Of a DNA stretch of 8,209 bases, positions 1 through 6,366 are shown in pieces (position 1 is the first letter of the stretch; each line of letters begins with the position of its first letter). Under the pieces are notes generated by a model. The model searched no databases and was not told the origin of the DNA. It saw nothing but the letters and a program-made list of their open reading frames with translations. Both the position numbers and the translations under genes were made by a program. This stretch comes from Spirochaetales bacterium (GTDB lineage Bacteria; Spirochaetota; Spirochaetia; DSM-16054; Sediminispirochaetaceae): contig JAASTM010000080.1 in the NCBI GenBank assembly GCA_021767325.1, forward strand, positions 1 through 8,209. The letters run 5' to 3'.

Positions 1-174
1 CCCCTGGATGAACTGACCCAGCGGGTAGAGGACCTCGGTGATAAAGAGCGCCAGATTACGCTGTACTGCGCTTCCGGGGCCCGGTCGGCCTACGGCAAGC
101 GGGTGCTTGAGCAGATGGGCTTTTCAAACGTCGCGAACGGCGGCGGTCTGCACGATGTGATGGCCAAGGTATAA
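1..174 (+). CDS. Rhodanese-like domain protein, C-terminal part (5' end outside window)
   Basis: Frame 1 is open from the first base to a TAA stop and gives the last 57 residues of a rhodanese (sulfurtransferase-like) domain. The active-site loop is visible as LYCASGARS, with the persulfide-forming cysteine at residue 23 of the fragment. It is followed by the usual helix (AYGKRVLEQMGF) and the closing strand and glycine turn (SNVANGGGL). Family knowledge: such domains carry sulfane sulfur on the loop cysteine and act in the cytoplasm or periplasm in sulfur transfer or cyanide detoxification. The start, any signal peptide and any fused domain lie to the left of the window, so the specific role cannot be assigned. 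The gene ends five bases before the convergent stop of the DUF1707/LiaF-like gene, and no terminator hairpin fits between them. Confidence 0.88.
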   Translation, partial: PLDELTQRVEDLGDKERQITLYCASGARSAYGKRVLEQMGFSNVANGGGLHDVMAKV

Positions 175-179
175 GAAGC

Positions 180-839
180 TCAGTCCCAGGTGTTCCAGCC
201 TTTAAAAAACTGTTGGAGAAAGCCCTTTTTCTTGCTGCCCTCTTCCCGGATAGAAATGTCACCCAGGAGTGAGAATCCCTCTAAGATACAGGTTCCTCCG
301 GACTCTTCTATATGTCCTGCGTGCGAGTTCTGCTCTTCATTCCGAACGAGTTCGTAATCTCCAAGCAGGCTCTTGAAGCGGTTTTTTACCTTCATTCCCC
401 TGGGAATAATTATACGGGTATCGCCGATGAGAGAAGATATCTTTATTCGTATGGGCTCTTCACAGTTTCTGAATCTGCGAATATCAATGTTTACATCACC
501 CAGAATCGAGAGGCTTTGGATTCTCTTATTGGAAAAATCCTCCGCAGTGAGATGTTGATCGCCGAGCAGGGTGATTTTGGTATCATCATCCGCTCTATCT
601 ATCTCTCTATCAAAGTTATTGGTTATGTCCCGGCTGGGAGATTGTTGAAAGCCGGGAAAATCATGCACAAGAGCTTCGAGGTCTTCTATATAATCGGCTT
701 TGTAGGCCAGTTCCAGGCGCTTTTCATATTCATCCAATTCGAGTTTGTTGTCGGCATATGCGGTTTCGAGACGCATAATGATTTTATCCCTTAATTCCGG
801 GACACCGTATTTCTTTTTTTCCGGTATGTTATCCGACAC
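180..839 (-). CDS. DUF1707 (SHOCT-like) plus LiaF-like C-terminal beta-repeat protein
   Basis: A 219-residue soluble protein. The start is a GTG at 839-837 with AAAGGAG upstream at a good distance; no other start is as well supported. Residues about 12-62 form a DUF1707/SHOCT-like helical module: the pattern LRDKIIMRLETAYADNKLEL-DEYEKRLELAYKA-DLEALVHDFP matches the 'adjust rates/erect border' arrangement of that family. Residues about 87-200 resemble the C-terminal domain of LiaF and related cell-wall-stress proteins (DUF2154 type). They contain five LxGD turns (at about 91, 112, 137, 158 and 191) spaced 19-33 residues apart, as expected of a stacked beta fold. There is no signal peptide or membrane segment, whereas LiaF itself has N-terminal membrane helices, so this is probably a cytoplasmic or peripheral protein. 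The C-terminus is basic and aromatic (KKKGFLQQFFKGWNTW) and could touch the membrane. The role in envelope-stress sensing is inferred from family only. It is preceded by the decayed RelA/SpoT-TPR gene with a 14-base gap, so both were probably once co-transcribed. Confidence 0.85.
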   Translation of the reverse strand: MSDNIPEKKKYGVPELRDKIIMRLETAYADNKLELDEYEKRLELAYKADYIEDLEALVHDFPGFQQSPSRDITNNFDREIDRADDDTKITLLGDQHLTAEDFSNKRIQSLSILGDVNIDIRRFRNCEEPIRIKISSLIGDTRIIIPRGMKVKNRFKSLLGDYELVRNEEQNSHAGHIEESGGTCILEGFSLLGDISIREEGSKKKGFLQQFFKGWNTWD

Positions 840-853
840 TACACTCTCCTTTA

Positions 854-1188
854 TTAAAGGGCCAATTTTTTATTTATATAGCCCCGTAATTTTATCACCT
901 TTTCTTCCTCCGGGGCAATTTTTAATGCCTTTTCGCAATACTCCAGTGCTGCCGGAAAATCCTCCAGCTTAAAATAGGTCTGCGCCAAACTAAACAGGCT
1001 TTCCATTCGCTTTATACACCAGCTCGTGTTCCACCTACGACCAGGCATCCTTCAATATGGTCCGAATTTGCACTTCGCACTCGGTGTGGTGAGAGCGTAA
1101 AATCTTCGAGTACCGCCTCGTATACCGTAAGCTTCCGCGCATACGCCTCATGCAACTCTACTCGGTCAGGATAATGTGTTTGGTCCAT
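854..1188 (-). pseudogene. Decayed RelA/SpoT-type (p)ppGpp synthetase with TPR tail
   Basis: Three pieces of one ancestral gene survive on the minus strand in three different frames. Piece A starts at the ATG at 1188-1186 and reads LHEAYARKLTVYEAVLEDFT, like the N-terminal helix of RelA/SpoT synthetase domains. Piece B (1082 to about 1008) reads CEVQIRTILKDAW, then S, a TAG stop at 1037-1035, then VEHELVYKA. This is the conserved C-terminal motif of the RelA/SpoT domain (family pattern VEVQIRTxxxDAWAxxEHxLxYK), and the TAG stands where Glu is normal, so one G-to-T change explains it. Piece C (about 1006-854) reads SLAQTYFKLEDFPAALEYCE and on to EKALKIAP, a typical TPR unit, and ends with a TAA. 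The whole span is only 335 bases, so most of the synthetase domain, including the catalytic centre, has been deleted. A 64-codon ORF (1048-854) could in theory still yield a TPR peptide, but its first 14 codons are out-of-frame RelA sequence. That the TPR and RelA pieces were one protein is inferred from adjacency and from known RelA/SpoT-TPR fusions. Confidence 0.82.
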
Positions 1189-1241
1189 CGTAGAGGAAGC
1201 TTAGCAAGAAAAGAATAAGGGAATCAACTATACAACCCCGT

Positions 1242-1346
1242 TCAATTACCGCTACAGAGCAACTGAACCGCTTTCCCCTCGATTTCATCCAGCGATGTGT
1301 CGTCGTACACGCCACAGGACCGAACCCGAAATTGTAGAATTGAAAA
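1242..1346 (-). pseudogene. Possible short decayed coding fragment
   Basis: On the minus strand, the reading frame from 1346 down to a TGA at 1244-1242 is open for 34 codons. It encodes a segment containing VYDDTSLDEIEGKAVQLL, with natural-looking composition and codon use. There is no start codon with a ribosome binding site, and a stop lies immediately upstream (1349-1347). It sits just upstream of, and in the same orientation as, the decayed RelA/SpoT gene, so it may be the tail of another lost gene. I do not recognise a family. It may simply be chance. Confidence 0.2.
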
Positions 1347-1349
1347 TCA

Positions 1350-1378
1350 TTGCACCGGGCAATATAGGATTGTATAAT
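1350..1378 (+). promoter_or_regulatory. Candidate sigma-70-type promoter for the lipoprotein gene
   Basis: A perfect -10 hexamer TATAAT lies at 1373-1378. Seventeen bases upstream is TTGCAC (1350-1355), which matches only the first three bases of the -35 consensus. A start near 1385 would give a leader of about 105 bases before the ATG at 1490. This is the best promoter-like signal between the pseudogene and the lipoprotein. Confidence 0.4.
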
Positions 1379-1489
1379 ATTCCCATAACGACGAGTAACC
1401 CGCCCGGCTCCACCCACATTAACTATCCCACCCGCGGGAATCAGGCTCCCAATAGTTTATTTCAAAATAATGCATTAGGAGGAAAAGTG

Positions 1490-2392
1490 ATGGTAAAACA
1501 GTTTTGTTTCGTTTTGCCGGTTATAATGGCGGCAGTACTTGCCGGCTGCCCTAGTGGCGGTATCGGAGTGGACGACACCATGAGTCTGGACGAGTTCAAA
1601 GCGCAGTGGCGGGATGAGCCGACGGAGCATCCATGGATCAATGAAAATGTGGCCCTTCCGGCCGGCTTAGTCGAGCAGGCGGACTCACGTGTATTTACCC
1701 AGGCAGTACCGGATGAACGCGTTGAGATAGCCGTTTTCTACCCGCCGAATTTCGACTTCGAAGGAACACTGCCATTTGTGGTAACTTTCAATTTTGATGA
1801 GCAAAAATCCTTTCTGAAGAAGCATACCTTCATGTCACCTTCCGCTGAGTTTCACACCACCGATTCTCTGGCACTGTTTTCAGAAGCTGGTGTAGCGGCA
1901 GTGTTTATTCAAGCGCCAAACGTGATGTCCACTATTCTCACCGCCTTCGACTATCTCAGCGAACACGCCGGAAGGCTTCGTCTGGATACTTCCCGGGTGG
2001 CGATCCATGCGGCCAACCATCAGATCGACCGCAGTTTTTTCCTGTTATCCAATGAAGACTTCGCCCTCCGACCGGGAGTAAAAGCGATGAGTCTATGGGT
2101 GGGGCAGGACTTGTTGGGGTTTCTCTACTCACATCACCAAGCTTTGACGAAATACTCACCGGCCGAGCCTGTACCGATATTCGTTGCGATGGGAGCGGGC
2201 AGAGACGATCCTATGATCGGTAAGAATGCCGACTTTTTTAAGCGTCTGGAGGATGCTGGCCACGAAGTATCCATCCATTATCATGAAGGTGGAACCGAGT
2301 TTTACGAACCCGACCAGGAAACGGATGCAGCCGCAACAAAAGAGATCATCTCCGAGCAGATCGCATTTCTGAGAAGTCGATTACTGGAGTGA
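1490..2392 (+). CDS. Lipoprotein with alpha/beta-hydrolase-like fold lacking the catalytic serine and histidine
   Basis: A 300-residue exported lipoprotein. The ATG at 1490 is preceded by TAGGAGG with a seven-base spacing. The frame is open upstream to 1295, but that extension has no RBS and would bury the signal peptide. Residues 1-20 are a lipoprotein signal (basic start, hydrophobic core, lipobox LAGC), so Cys20 should be lipidated. Residues about 65-300 follow a dienelactone-hydrolase-like layout: strand AVFYPPNF, then LPFVVTFNF, a helix ending in GRLRLDTSRVAIHA, the PGVKAMSLWVG strand, then PIFVAMGAGRDDPM and VSIHYHEGGTEFYE. The nucleophile elbow (family GxSxG) reads A174-A-N176-H-Q178, so Ser is Asn. 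The usual histidine of the 'GGxHxF' turn is Glu270. The acid-loop Asp239/240 remains. It is probably a non-catalytic surface or periplasmic protein, or an enzyme using other residues. No partner gene is adjacent on the same strand. The fold assignment is by motif order only and is moderately sure. Confidence 0.8.
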   Translation: MVKQFCFVLPVIMAAVLAGCPSGGIGVDDTMSLDEFKAQWRDEPTEHPWINENVALPAGLVEQADSRVFTQAVPDERVEIAVFYPPNFDFEGTLPFVVTFNFDEQKSFLKKHTFMSPSAEFHTTDSLALFSEAGVAAVFIQAPNVMSTILTAFDYLSEHAGRLRLDTSRVAIHAANHQIDRSFFLLSNEDFALRPGVKAMSLWVGQDLLGFLYSHHQALTKYSPAEPVPIFVAMGAGRDDPMIGKNADFFKRLEDAGHEVSIHYHEGGTEFYEPDQETDAAATKEIISEQIAFLRSRLLE

Positions 2393-2415
2393 AGTGTTAA
2401 GCCGCAGACATCCCA

Positions 2416-2439
2416 CAGCATTACTGCGTGGAATGCCTG
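2416..2439. terminator. Weak stem-loop between convergent genes
   Basis: CAGCATT (2416-2422) can pair with AATGCCTG (2432-2439) with one bulged base, leaving a nine-base loop. It lies in the 75-base gap between the convergent lipoprotein and aminotransferase genes, where a two-way terminator would be expected. There is no U-run on either side, so intrinsic termination is doubtful. Confidence 0.25.
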
Positions 2440-2467
2440 CATAAAATCGCGCCGTCACGATATTCGA

Positions 2468-3595
2468 TTAAGCTATCGAATCCAGCGCCTTTTTGAGGTA
2501 TTCTACTGTCCGGTCAACGTTTTGCAGCTTGTCCAGACCGAAAAGGCCGACCCGGAAGGTGCTGAAGTCGGAGGGCTCGTCGCATTTCAAGGGTACGCCG
2601 GCGGCTACCTGCAGACCCGCCTGCGCAAACTTTTTGCCGGTGCGAATACCTTCGTCGTCGGTATAGCTGACCACTACGCCGGGGGCTTCGAAACCTTCGG
2701 CGGCAACACTCGGCAGGCCATGCTCGGCCAGAAGCGCACGAACCTTGGTTCCGAGTTCCCACTGTTTTTCGGTAGCCTTATCCAGACCGAAGGCCTCGAC
2801 TTCACGAATGGTATCGCGCAGATTGCGCAGCGAGTCGGTCGGCATGGTGGCATGATAGGCATGCCCCCCGTTTTCGTAAGCATCCATTATGCGCAGCCAG
2901 GCGCCCAGATCGCAGGCAAAGCTGCTGCTCTTGACAGCGTCTGCCCGGGCACGGGCCCGCTGGTTCAACATGACCATGCCTGCACTCGGAGTTGACGACC
3001 ACCCCTTTTGCGGTGCGGTTATCAGCACATCGACATCCGATGCCTGCATATCGACCCAGACGGCGCCGGAAGCGACACAGTCCAGAACGAACAGGGCGTC
3101 CACTTCGCGGGCAGCCTTACCAATGGCTTTGATATACTCATCCGGAAGGATTATACCCGAAGAGGTTTCCACATGCGGGGCAAAGACCACTGCCGGCCGG
3201 TTCTCATGAATGGAATCGACGATTTCCTGCAACGGGGCTGGTGTCCATGGGGCTTTGGCCTCGTCCTTCGTTCGCCGCGCCTGGAGGACAGTCTGGTCTT
3301 TAGCCACACCGGACGCCTCAAAGATCGCTGTCCAACGAAAGCTGAACAGGCCGTTGCGCACTATCAAAACCGATGCGTCGGCGGCAAACTGCCGCGCTAC
3401 CGCTTCCATTGCGTAGGTACCACCGCCGGGCACCAGGGCCACCGAGTGGGCTTTGTACACCTTTTTCAGCGAAGAGGATATGTCCCGCATAACCTCCTGA
3501 AAGGCTTTCGACATGTGGTTGAGCGACCGATCGGTAAATACTACTGAATACTCCAGCAGACCATCGGGATCTACTTCAGGATTTAGTCCTGGCAT
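2468..3595 (-). CDS. Class V PLP-dependent aminotransferase (alanine-glyoxylate / serine-pyruvate type)
   Basis: A 375-residue cytoplasmic enzyme of fold-type I. Family landmarks appear in order: the cofactor phosphate/ring loop GGGTYAMEA (57-65; usual GSGTxAxEA), HVETSSG (141-147; usual HNETSTG), the PLP pyridine-binding Asp172 in LDCVAS, the Schiff-base Lys197 in APQKGWSSTPSAG, and the C-terminal carboxylate-binding Arg348 in FRVGLFG. The length is normal for the family. The motif set is that of enzymes that move an amino group from alanine, serine or a 2-aminophosphonate-like donor to an oxo acid. The actual substrate cannot be read from sequence, and the HAYHATMPTDSL segment is only generic. 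Start: ATG at 3595-3593 with GGAGGTGA upstream, a near-perfect ribosome binding site. It is separated by 79 bases, with its own promoter-like signals, from the regulator gene upstream, so it may be transcribed separately from the sugar locus. No link to sugar metabolism is evident. Confidence 0.9.
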   Translation of the reverse strand: MPGLNPEVDPDGLLEYSVVFTDRSLNHMSKAFQEVMRDISSSLKKVYKAHSVALVPGGGTYAMEAVARQFAADASVLIVRNGLFSFRWTAIFEASGVAKDQTVLQARRTKDEAKAPWTPAPLQEIVDSIHENRPAVVFAPHVETSSGIILPDEYIKAIGKAAREVDALFVLDCVASGAVWVDMQASDVDVLITAPQKGWSSTPSAGMVMLNQRARARADAVKSSSFACDLGAWLRIMDAYENGGHAYHATMPTDSLRNLRDTIREVEAFGLDKATEKQWELGTKVRALLAEHGLPSVAAEGFEAPGVVVSYTDDEGIRTGKKFAQAGLQVAAGVPLKCDEPSDFSTFRVGLFGLDKLQNVDRTVEYLKKALDSIA

Positions 3596-3622
3596 AATTC
3601 ACCTCCATTAGTTGTTGTGCTT

Positions 3623-3670
3623 ATTCTAACATCAATTTCACTCGGTTTGGTAGAGTCGAATGAACCGAGT
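3623..3670 (-). promoter_or_regulatory. Promoter-like region with perfect 8-bp inverted repeat upstream of the aminotransferase
   Basis: On the minus strand a TAGAAT -10-like hexamer (3628-3623) lies about 27 bases before the start codon. Upstream of it sits a perfect inverted repeat, ACTCGGTT at 3640-3647 and AACCGAGT at 3663-3670, with 15 bases between the arms. The repeat covers the zone where a -35 box would lie, and no strong -35 hexamer is seen. It could be an operator. It could also be a transcript hairpin after the regulator gene, whose stop codon is only four bases away, but no U-run follows, so it is not a standard terminator. Confidence 0.4.
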
Positions 3671-3674
3671 ATGT

Positions 3675-4616
3675 TCAGGTTGATGAATCAACGGGGCCGG
3701 CCAGCTCGATCTGCAGGTTGATGCCGGTAGGGTGATTGCCGAACTTTTCTCCGAAAATGTTTAACCCACCGCGGAACTCGGCTTGCTTTTTAATTCCCAA
3801 CCTTACCCTGATACGATAGTCGTCCTGTAGATGCAGGTCTTCGATCTTCGTGGCGGCTGACTTTATACCGTCGATAAAGGCCCCTTCATTGGTGACTCTC
3901 CATGACTTCAGGAAGCCGAACTGGGTATTCTCCAAGCCCCACCACTTGGGGGTAAACCGGCCCCGCTTGCCGCCCATGTCTCCGGGGCTGGTCCAGGTGC
4001 CTACATCCTGGGAGTTGATCCACATGGTGATGTCACTGGGCCAGTCCTCTTTGTAGCCCGGGAACTCTGCGCAGATCTCTGCGGAGATCTGGATCGACTT
4101 TACGTACCTCTCCTTGGGTATGTTAACCGGGAAGCTGTATTCAATGAATCCGTCTGTAAACCAGATCAGCTGAGCGTTACCCCGTTTAGGACTGAAGAAG
4201 GCCCGCTCACTGTCCAGGTAATCGATGATTTCGGTTTCACTTATCATTCCACAGGAGGGATGCACCTGAAAATCGGTATACAATCCAATCGGCATATTGA
4301 TAACGATGGCGTTTTCGTCCTGCTCCTCTTCCTCTTCAACGAGAGGAAGCACGACCTCCGAGTAAATTAGCTTGCACATCTTCTGGCTGCCGCGGACCGC
4401 CGGGACCATCTCAGTTTTTACAAGCCCTACCCTTTCGAGCACCTGTATGTTCATAGTGCAGGTGGATGTTAATATATCCAGCTCCTTCGCCAGGTTCTGG
4501 ATATTCATAGACTGATGTCTGAGAACATGCAGCATTTTTATCCGGAGAGGAGAACTGAGTGCCTTCGCTACGTTGAGTACATCGTCGCTTTTTGTAATGA
4601 AAACCTTGGATTCCAT
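3675..4616 (-). CDS. ArsR-type winged-helix transcriptional regulator with C-terminal ligand domain
   Basis: A 313-residue regulator. Residues about 11-75 form an ArsR-type winged helix: the family-typical ALSSPLRIKMLHVL, then the helix pair NIQNLAKELDI and TSTCTMNIQVLERVGLV. Ser/Thr and Asn residues in the recognition helix suit DNA contacts, and the usual ArsR metal-binding cysteine pair (CxCxxD) is absent. An acidic linker (EEEEEQDE, 94-101) leads to a domain of about 210 residues with motifs EFPGYKEDWPSDITMWIN, TSPGDMGGKRG, TPKWWGLENTQ and GGLNIFGEKFGN. I recognise this tail as recurring in ArsR-annotated regulators beside sugar ABC transporters in Firmicutes and spirochaetes. Its ligand is unknown to me; a sugar is inferred from context. 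The ATG at 4616-4614 overlaps the TAA of the hydrolase gene (TAATG) and has only a distant AAGGGA, so translation is probably coupled. It likely controls the divergent promoters at 6367-6438. Confidence 0.85.
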   Translation of the reverse strand: MESKVFITKSDDVLNVAKALSSPLRIKMLHVLRHQSMNIQNLAKELDILTSTCTMNIQVLERVGLVKTEMVPAVRGSQKMCKLIYSEVVLPLVEEEEEQDENAIVINMPIGLYTDFQVHPSCGMISETEIIDYLDSERAFFSPKRGNAQLIWFTDGFIEYSFPVNIPKERYVKSIQISAEICAEFPGYKEDWPSDITMWINSQDVGTWTSPGDMGGKRGRFTPKWWGLENTQFGFLKSWRVTNEGAFIDGIKSAATKIEDLHLQDDYRIRVRLGIKKQAEFRGGLNIFGEKFGNHPTGINLQIELAGPVDSST

Positions 4617-6349
4617 TAGTTATTCACAATTCCCTTGATAAGGTCCCTGATAAGAGATGGTTCTACTTTTGGAGTTCTATCTGCACACAGTAAACCGTTT
4701 TTTTCTTTTTCGACGTCGGAGAACTGAGTATAACACCAACCAGATATGCCGTCCAGAGCGGAGACTGTTTCCAGAATATGCCTGAAAAGCGCGAGAAATG
4801 CCTCCGTACTTTCGGCTGCATCGCCGTAGCCCCAGTGGTCCACATCTTCAGCTCCACCGATAAAACTGACGGCACCGAATTCACTCAGCACCCAGGGCAT
4901 ATGCTGTATATCTTCCGATTGGAGACGAAATACCTTATTGTGAATTCCGCAGGTTTCGTTGCGGCGGGCCCGGTTCCAATCATCCCGCAGCAGCTCGGCA
5001 TTGTGTTCATAGCTGTGCAGAGTCAGTATATCGCTGCTGAGATGTTCCCAGCCGTCATTGCTGATAACAGGCCGGGTCGGGTCGAGGCTGCGGGTCATTG
5101 CTACGATTTCACTCAGCCATGAGCGTATCCTCTCCGACTGACTGATTTCTTTAATACCCCAGGATTCGTTTCCAATTACCCAGGCGATCAAACTGGGGTG
5201 GCGCATATCCCGCTGTATAATCTCGGTGAGTTCCTTCCGAAACACAGCGCAGGATCGCTCGGAAAAGGAATAAAAGGAGGGGGCTTCACCCCAGACCAGA
5301 AATCCCAGCCGGTCGGCGGCGTACAGAAAGCGGGGATCCTCAAATTTCATGTGCATACGCCCCCCGTTGAAACCCATCTGCTTTGCCATACGAATATCCC
5401 GGTCGAAGCTGTCGGCTTCCGGTGCCGTATATCCGCCCTCCGGCCAGATGCCCTGCATGAGCACCAGTTTCTGAAAGTATCGCTTCTGATTGAGATACAA
5501 TCCGTCACTCCTCACTTCAATGCTTCGAAAGGATAGATATGTCTCGACCTGATCGACAACCGTCTCTCCCCGCATGAGGACAAAATAAACTTCATAGAGG
5601 TTAGGGGTTTCCGGGCTCCATGCTTTGACAGCGGGAATATCGAAGTGCATCGCAGTACTCGGATAAGTACATTCGCTGCGGCCCGTGGCAACACACTCAC
5701 CCTCGAATCGCACCTCTGCTGACAACCGGCACTCTTTATCAGGGGCAGATAAGCGCACCCGGAACTCGGCGGTTCCGCTTTCCGCGTAAGAATCTCCGGA
5801 AATCCCGGCAATGTACACATCCGGAAGGATTTCAAGCCACACGCTCTGCCAGATTCCACTGACCGCCGTATACCAGCAGGCAAACGGTGCGGTTACCGCT
5901 TGTTTGCCCCGCGGCTGGTCGGACGAAGGCTTATCTTCAACAATCAGCGAGAGAACCGCCTCTGGGCTGTCCGAAAAGAATCGGCTAATATCAAAAGAAA
6001 AAGGGGTATAACCGCCGGTGTGGCTGCCAATGCGTGTATCGTTTATCCATACCTCTGTAAAAAAGTCGACTGCGGCAAAATGCAGCTGTACCCGGTGTTC
6101 CCGCTCGTTCTCATCCAGTAGTATTCTCTTTCTATAGATAACCCGTTCATGAATCTCTTTATTATCTATACCCGAAAGCCGGGTCTGATAGGTAAACGGG
6201 ACCTGTATTCTGCGGTGTAACGGCTGCGCCAGTTTTTCCTGAGGAGAAAACACAAAGGCATCATCATAATAATCGAATTCCCAGGTTCCGTTCAGGCTCC
6301 GCCATGATTTTCTGTACATATTCGGGCGCGGATAGTCTTTCGGTATCAT
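4616..6349 (-). CDS. Glycoside hydrolase family 2 enzyme (beta-galactosidase/beta-glucuronidase-like)
   Basis: A 577-residue retaining beta-glycosidase with no signal peptide, so it should cleave imported glycosides in the cytoplasm. Domains: N-terminal jelly-roll sugar-binding domain about 10-175 (LNGTWEFDYY; VQLHFAAVDFFTEVWIND; HTGGYTPFSFDI), immunoglobulin-like domain about 180-275 ending in WSPETPNLYEV, and a TIM barrel about 280-575. The predicted acid/base is Glu395 in VIGNESWG and the nucleophile is Glu490 in VLSEFGAVS; both family motifs are intact. The length is close to bacterial beta-glucuronidases (about 600) and far shorter than LacZ (about 1,020). The NxKG motif that reads the glucuronate carboxylate is absent: EKEKNGLLCADRTPK stands there, a form common in uncharacterised short GH2 enzymes. 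A glucuronidase call is therefore disfavoured, and the substrate remains open. Start: ATG at 6349-6347 with AAAGGAG. It is first gene of an operon with the ArsR-type regulator, divergent from the sugar permeases. Confidence 0.93.
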   Translation of the reverse strand: MIPKDYPRPNMYRKSWRSLNGTWEFDYYDDAFVFSPQEKLAQPLHRRIQVPFTYQTRLSGIDNKEIHERVIYRKRILLDENEREHRVQLHFAAVDFFTEVWINDTRIGSHTGGYTPFSFDISRFFSDSPEAVLSLIVEDKPSSDQPRGKQAVTAPFACWYTAVSGIWQSVWLEILPDVYIAGISGDSYAESGTAEFRVRLSAPDKECRLSAEVRFEGECVATGRSECTYPSTAMHFDIPAVKAWSPETPNLYEVYFVLMRGETVVDQVETYLSFRSIEVRSDGLYLNQKRYFQKLVLMQGIWPEGGYTAPEADSFDRDIRMAKQMGFNGGRMHMKFEDPRFLYAADRLGFLVWGEAPSFYSFSERSCAVFRKELTEIIQRDMRHPSLIAWVIGNESWGIKEISQSERIRSWLSEIVAMTRSLDPTRPVISNDGWEHLSSDILTLHSYEHNAELLRDDWNRARRNETCGIHNKVFRLQSEDIQHMPWVLSEFGAVSFIGGAEDVDHWGYGDAAESTEAFLALFRHILETVSALDGISGWCYTQFSDVEKEKNGLLCADRTPKVEPSLIRDLIKGIVNN

Positions 6350-6366
6350 ACACTCAGCTCCTTTTA

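Larger units (their letters stand above)
1189..1489. other. Non-genic stretch between the pseudogene and the lipoprotein gene
   Basis: These 301 bases separate two divergently oriented loci. The left half carries no convincing intact gene; it contains the coding-like fragment reported separately at 1242-1346 (minus). The right half contains the candidate promoter at 1350-1378 and a roughly 105-base leader for the lipoprotein gene. The leader is C-rich and includes an 8-bp self-complementary CCCGCGGG at 1431-1438. ATTCCC (1379-1384) can also pair with GGGAAT (1436-1441), which could close a weak leader structure. No known riboswitch core, tRNA or insertion sequence end is recognisable. Confidence 0.5.

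Noticed and set aside
174..180. Terminator between the rhodanese and DUF1707 genes
   Set aside because: The stops are five bases apart and no stem-loop can be drawn without entering both coding regions.
312..794. 160-codon plus-strand ORF
   Set aside because: It lies entirely antisense to the DUF1707/LiaF-like gene, which has motifs, a ribosome binding site and good coding character. The plus-strand translation resembles no family.
1166..1417. 83-codon minus-strand ORF
   Set aside because: It runs out of frame through the RelA/SpoT remnant start and the non-genic region, has no ribosome binding site, and its translation is not protein-like.
1295..1489. N-terminal extension of the lipoprotein frame, open from an ATG at 1295
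   Set aside because: There is no ribosome binding site at 1295. The extension is low-complexity, non-protein-like sequence that would place the signal peptide about 65 residues inside the protein. TAGGAGG before the ATG at 1490 and a clean lipobox decide the start.
2393..2467. Strong bidirectional terminator between the convergent genes
   Set aside because: Only a short bulged stem without any U-run can be drawn, so it is listed at low confidence only.
3008..3547. 179-codon plus-strand ORF opposite the aminotransferase
   Set aside because: It is a shadow of the class V aminotransferase, whose cofactor-binding motifs are complete on the minus strand.
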